From Manduca sexta (Eukaryota > Arthropoda > Insecta > Lepidoptera > Sphingidae): a DNA stretch of 64,000 nucleotides. The DNA is taken from assembly GCF_014839805.1 (NCBI RefSeq), contig NC_051121.1:7237116-7301115 (forward strand). The letters are read 5' to 3'. Shown here one piece after another: positions 62,269 to 64,000 of this stretch (the stretch's first letter is position 1; the number at the start of each line of letters is the position of its first letter). Position numbers and translations under genes: made by a program. The notes beneath the pieces were generated by a model. That model saw nothing but the letters and a program-made list of their open reading frames with translations, had not been told where the DNA came from and searched no databases.

Positions 62269-63044
62269 GAATCTAAAAGGTTATTGTTATTAACATAAAG
62301 TCCTTCACAACACGTAAGCAGTTGCATTTTAACAAGACTCCAGGCTTATAAGTCTTTATAACTGATAATTCGATCAACATTGTATCTAGTACCAATGAAT
62401 ACTCAACTTTAGCCCTCAAATACATTTTATTATCATCTGCGTACTAAATATTCTTTTGTTTGATTCCTGAACCCACCTACGTTTTCAAATTCTCCGTCAC
62501 CGTGTTTCCGACACGTTTTTGCAATTTAATTACCTACCATAAATCAATGTGTAACGGTATAAAAACACGGGAAAATACGTTTATCATTCTAATATTTTGT
62601 GCGTAAATCGTTGGACATGGTAGCCACTGGACACCTGTCTAGACGTAAGCAAATTTAGTGACGTCATCTTTTCTTCTGGTATAAAAATATTTCTTTACCT
62701 AAAGGCAACCAAGAACAGTGCTAACGGAAAAATAATATAATTCTCATGACTTAAAAAATTCTAAAACAACTCATGATAAAAATCATAATATACGCAATGA
62801 AGAATATGTAAACATGTGTAATAACACTAGGGCTATTCCTATTGATATCGAAATAATAGAATTAGAGATACAAAAACAAGAAAAATGATGGTGTTATAAA
62901 ATATAGCAGTCATTTGAATGCATAGAAAAGAAGCGAAAGTAGAAAAAAAAACAGTATTTGTAGTCATAGAAATGTGTGTTGCGTGATACCAATATACGTA
63001 AAGACAAAAATGGCTTAATTTTACTCTCAATAAACACTATTTCG

Positions 63045-63115
63045 TATAAATTTTTACCCTAAGGATATCCTATAAACCACGTTACGCGGCCGAAGCCCCG
63101 ACCGTACATAAAATC
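63045..63115 (+). repeat. fragment of interspersed repeat
   Basis: CACGTTACGCGGCCGAAGCC resembles the 3' end of the repeat at 51.8-52.0 kb (GGGCGAGGCCGCG). Only about 70 bp are recognisable. Confidence 0.4.
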
Positions 63116-64000
63116 TTTAAAAGATAAATCTCAGGGCTCGTATAAAATGTCGCTGTAAATCTAAATACACTAATTCGATTAAAACAAAAGCTTTACGGCC
63201 ATTTTAATTTATAGTTATATCTTTGTTTTGAACCTATTAAATGATATTAAAACTCATTCACAGTCGAACCGGTATATTTACATACGTTGAAAATTCTTAA
63301 ATTCATATCTTATATTAAACTTTAAACATTGTAATCGCTGCTCTAAGACATCTGTTTAAAGGTGGTCATTCGACCATCGCTTGTTAAAACTGGTTATGTT
63401 TTATTACCTTGAAAATTCAACTACAATTTAAAATATATTTATAAATACGTTTTTACTTTCTCTAACTTATGTTTTGGTTATAGATGACAGTACTGATCAA
63501 GGCGTTAAATATTGTGAAAATGAGACAATTTCCGTTTTATATACAGCAGATATTCGTAACGAAATATGCTACGATATTAAAGAGTATTAAGCTACAATCA
63601 GAAATCCTTAAGTTATCACACAAAATTTCAACACTGGAATGCAAAGTTTGAAAATAAATTAATGTACAGTTGTATAATGAAATTGCACAAATCACATATG
63701 TAATTGAAACCACATTAATAGTAACAAATATATTAACGACATGTTTGGCATTCAAAAATCACTATGCAAATATGGAATGTTTGTGTGCTAGAATGTGGAA
63801 AAGCAATCAACTGGCTACATTGCGACAACGAATGCCGCCCTCGGTAGTACAGAATGTTAACCAGGGCTGCCAACTGAACAATTTTCCCCAGAATTAGGTA
63901 AATCCCCGAAGTTACGAACGCGGCATTTAATCCTTTTTTTATAAGTTGAATCTTCCCTGTTGGTTGTTTATAGTATGATAAGTAAATACTATATATTGTT

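Larger units (their letters stand above)
54905..64000 (-). other. upstream kibra intron (partial), no WW1 exon seen
   Basis: Nine kilobases upstream of the WW2 exon. I searched the minus strand for a WW1-like block (LP.GW......G..YFI.H...TTSW.DPR) and did not find one. The stretch holds the mariner-like MITE (57.9 kb), a tandem duplication (62 kb) and a moderately CpG-rich patch at 57,110-57,410 with no clear coding. The rest is AT-rich. Confidence 0.7.

Overview
The window looks like an insect chromosome, most likely a lepidopteran (moth or butterfly). The background is AT-rich and gene-poor, and it carries short degraded mobile elements of kinds common in Lepidoptera: palindromic MITEs flanked by TTAA, a tRNA-headed SINE family, a LINE tail ending in (GAT)n, and 'GCTTCGCC...'-type interspersed repeats. 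The species cannot be named from sequence alone.

One gene dominates: a minus-strand kibra (WWC-family) gene, encoding the WW/C2-domain scaffold of the Hippo growth-control pathway. I could assemble 19 coding exons in order from 54.9 kb down to 2.6 kb, with canonical GT-AG splice sites. The phase is continuous at every junction up to exon 17; the frame breaks inside exon 17 and is continuous again from its end. Together they encode about 1,145 residues: the end of WW1/linker, WW2, the central coiled coils, a Ser/Pro-rich segment, the C2 domain, the KETNTE and RSKTFSP conserved blocks, the aPKC-binding-type basic Ser/Arg block, a C-terminal helical region and the MAFFTR end block. The exon carrying the start codon and WW1 was not found and should lie beyond 64 kb. 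Exons 3-19 are packed into 2.6-17.05 kb. The next two introns are 30.2 kb (17,050-47,290) and 7.4 kb (47,386-54,794), and more than 9 kb of the following intron is present.

Points that go beyond a plain ortholog annotation: (1) the intron before exon 11 (10,028-10,132) is a 63-bp minisatellite that runs into the splice acceptor, so the true 3' splice site is one member of an array of near-identical acceptors; (2) the protein appears to end in an acidic tail with a PPxY (WW-ligand) motif instead of the short PDZ-binding end of human KIBRA, and a second possible last exon lies at 651-756; (3) a CpG-rich island at 18.2-19.3 kb, inside the 30-kb intron and on the same strand, contains coding-like sequence with two PPxY motifs and a splice donor whose phase fits kibra exon 3; (4) exon 17 and this island have three apparent frame breaks, all of the same sense (one base short) and all in GC-rich sequence, which suggests base-calling errors or shared decay.

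Apart from the island, the large introns hold mobile-element relics, a 157-bp tandem duplication at 62 kb, a few short unexplained GC-rich islets, and otherwise AT-rich sequence in which I see no gene.
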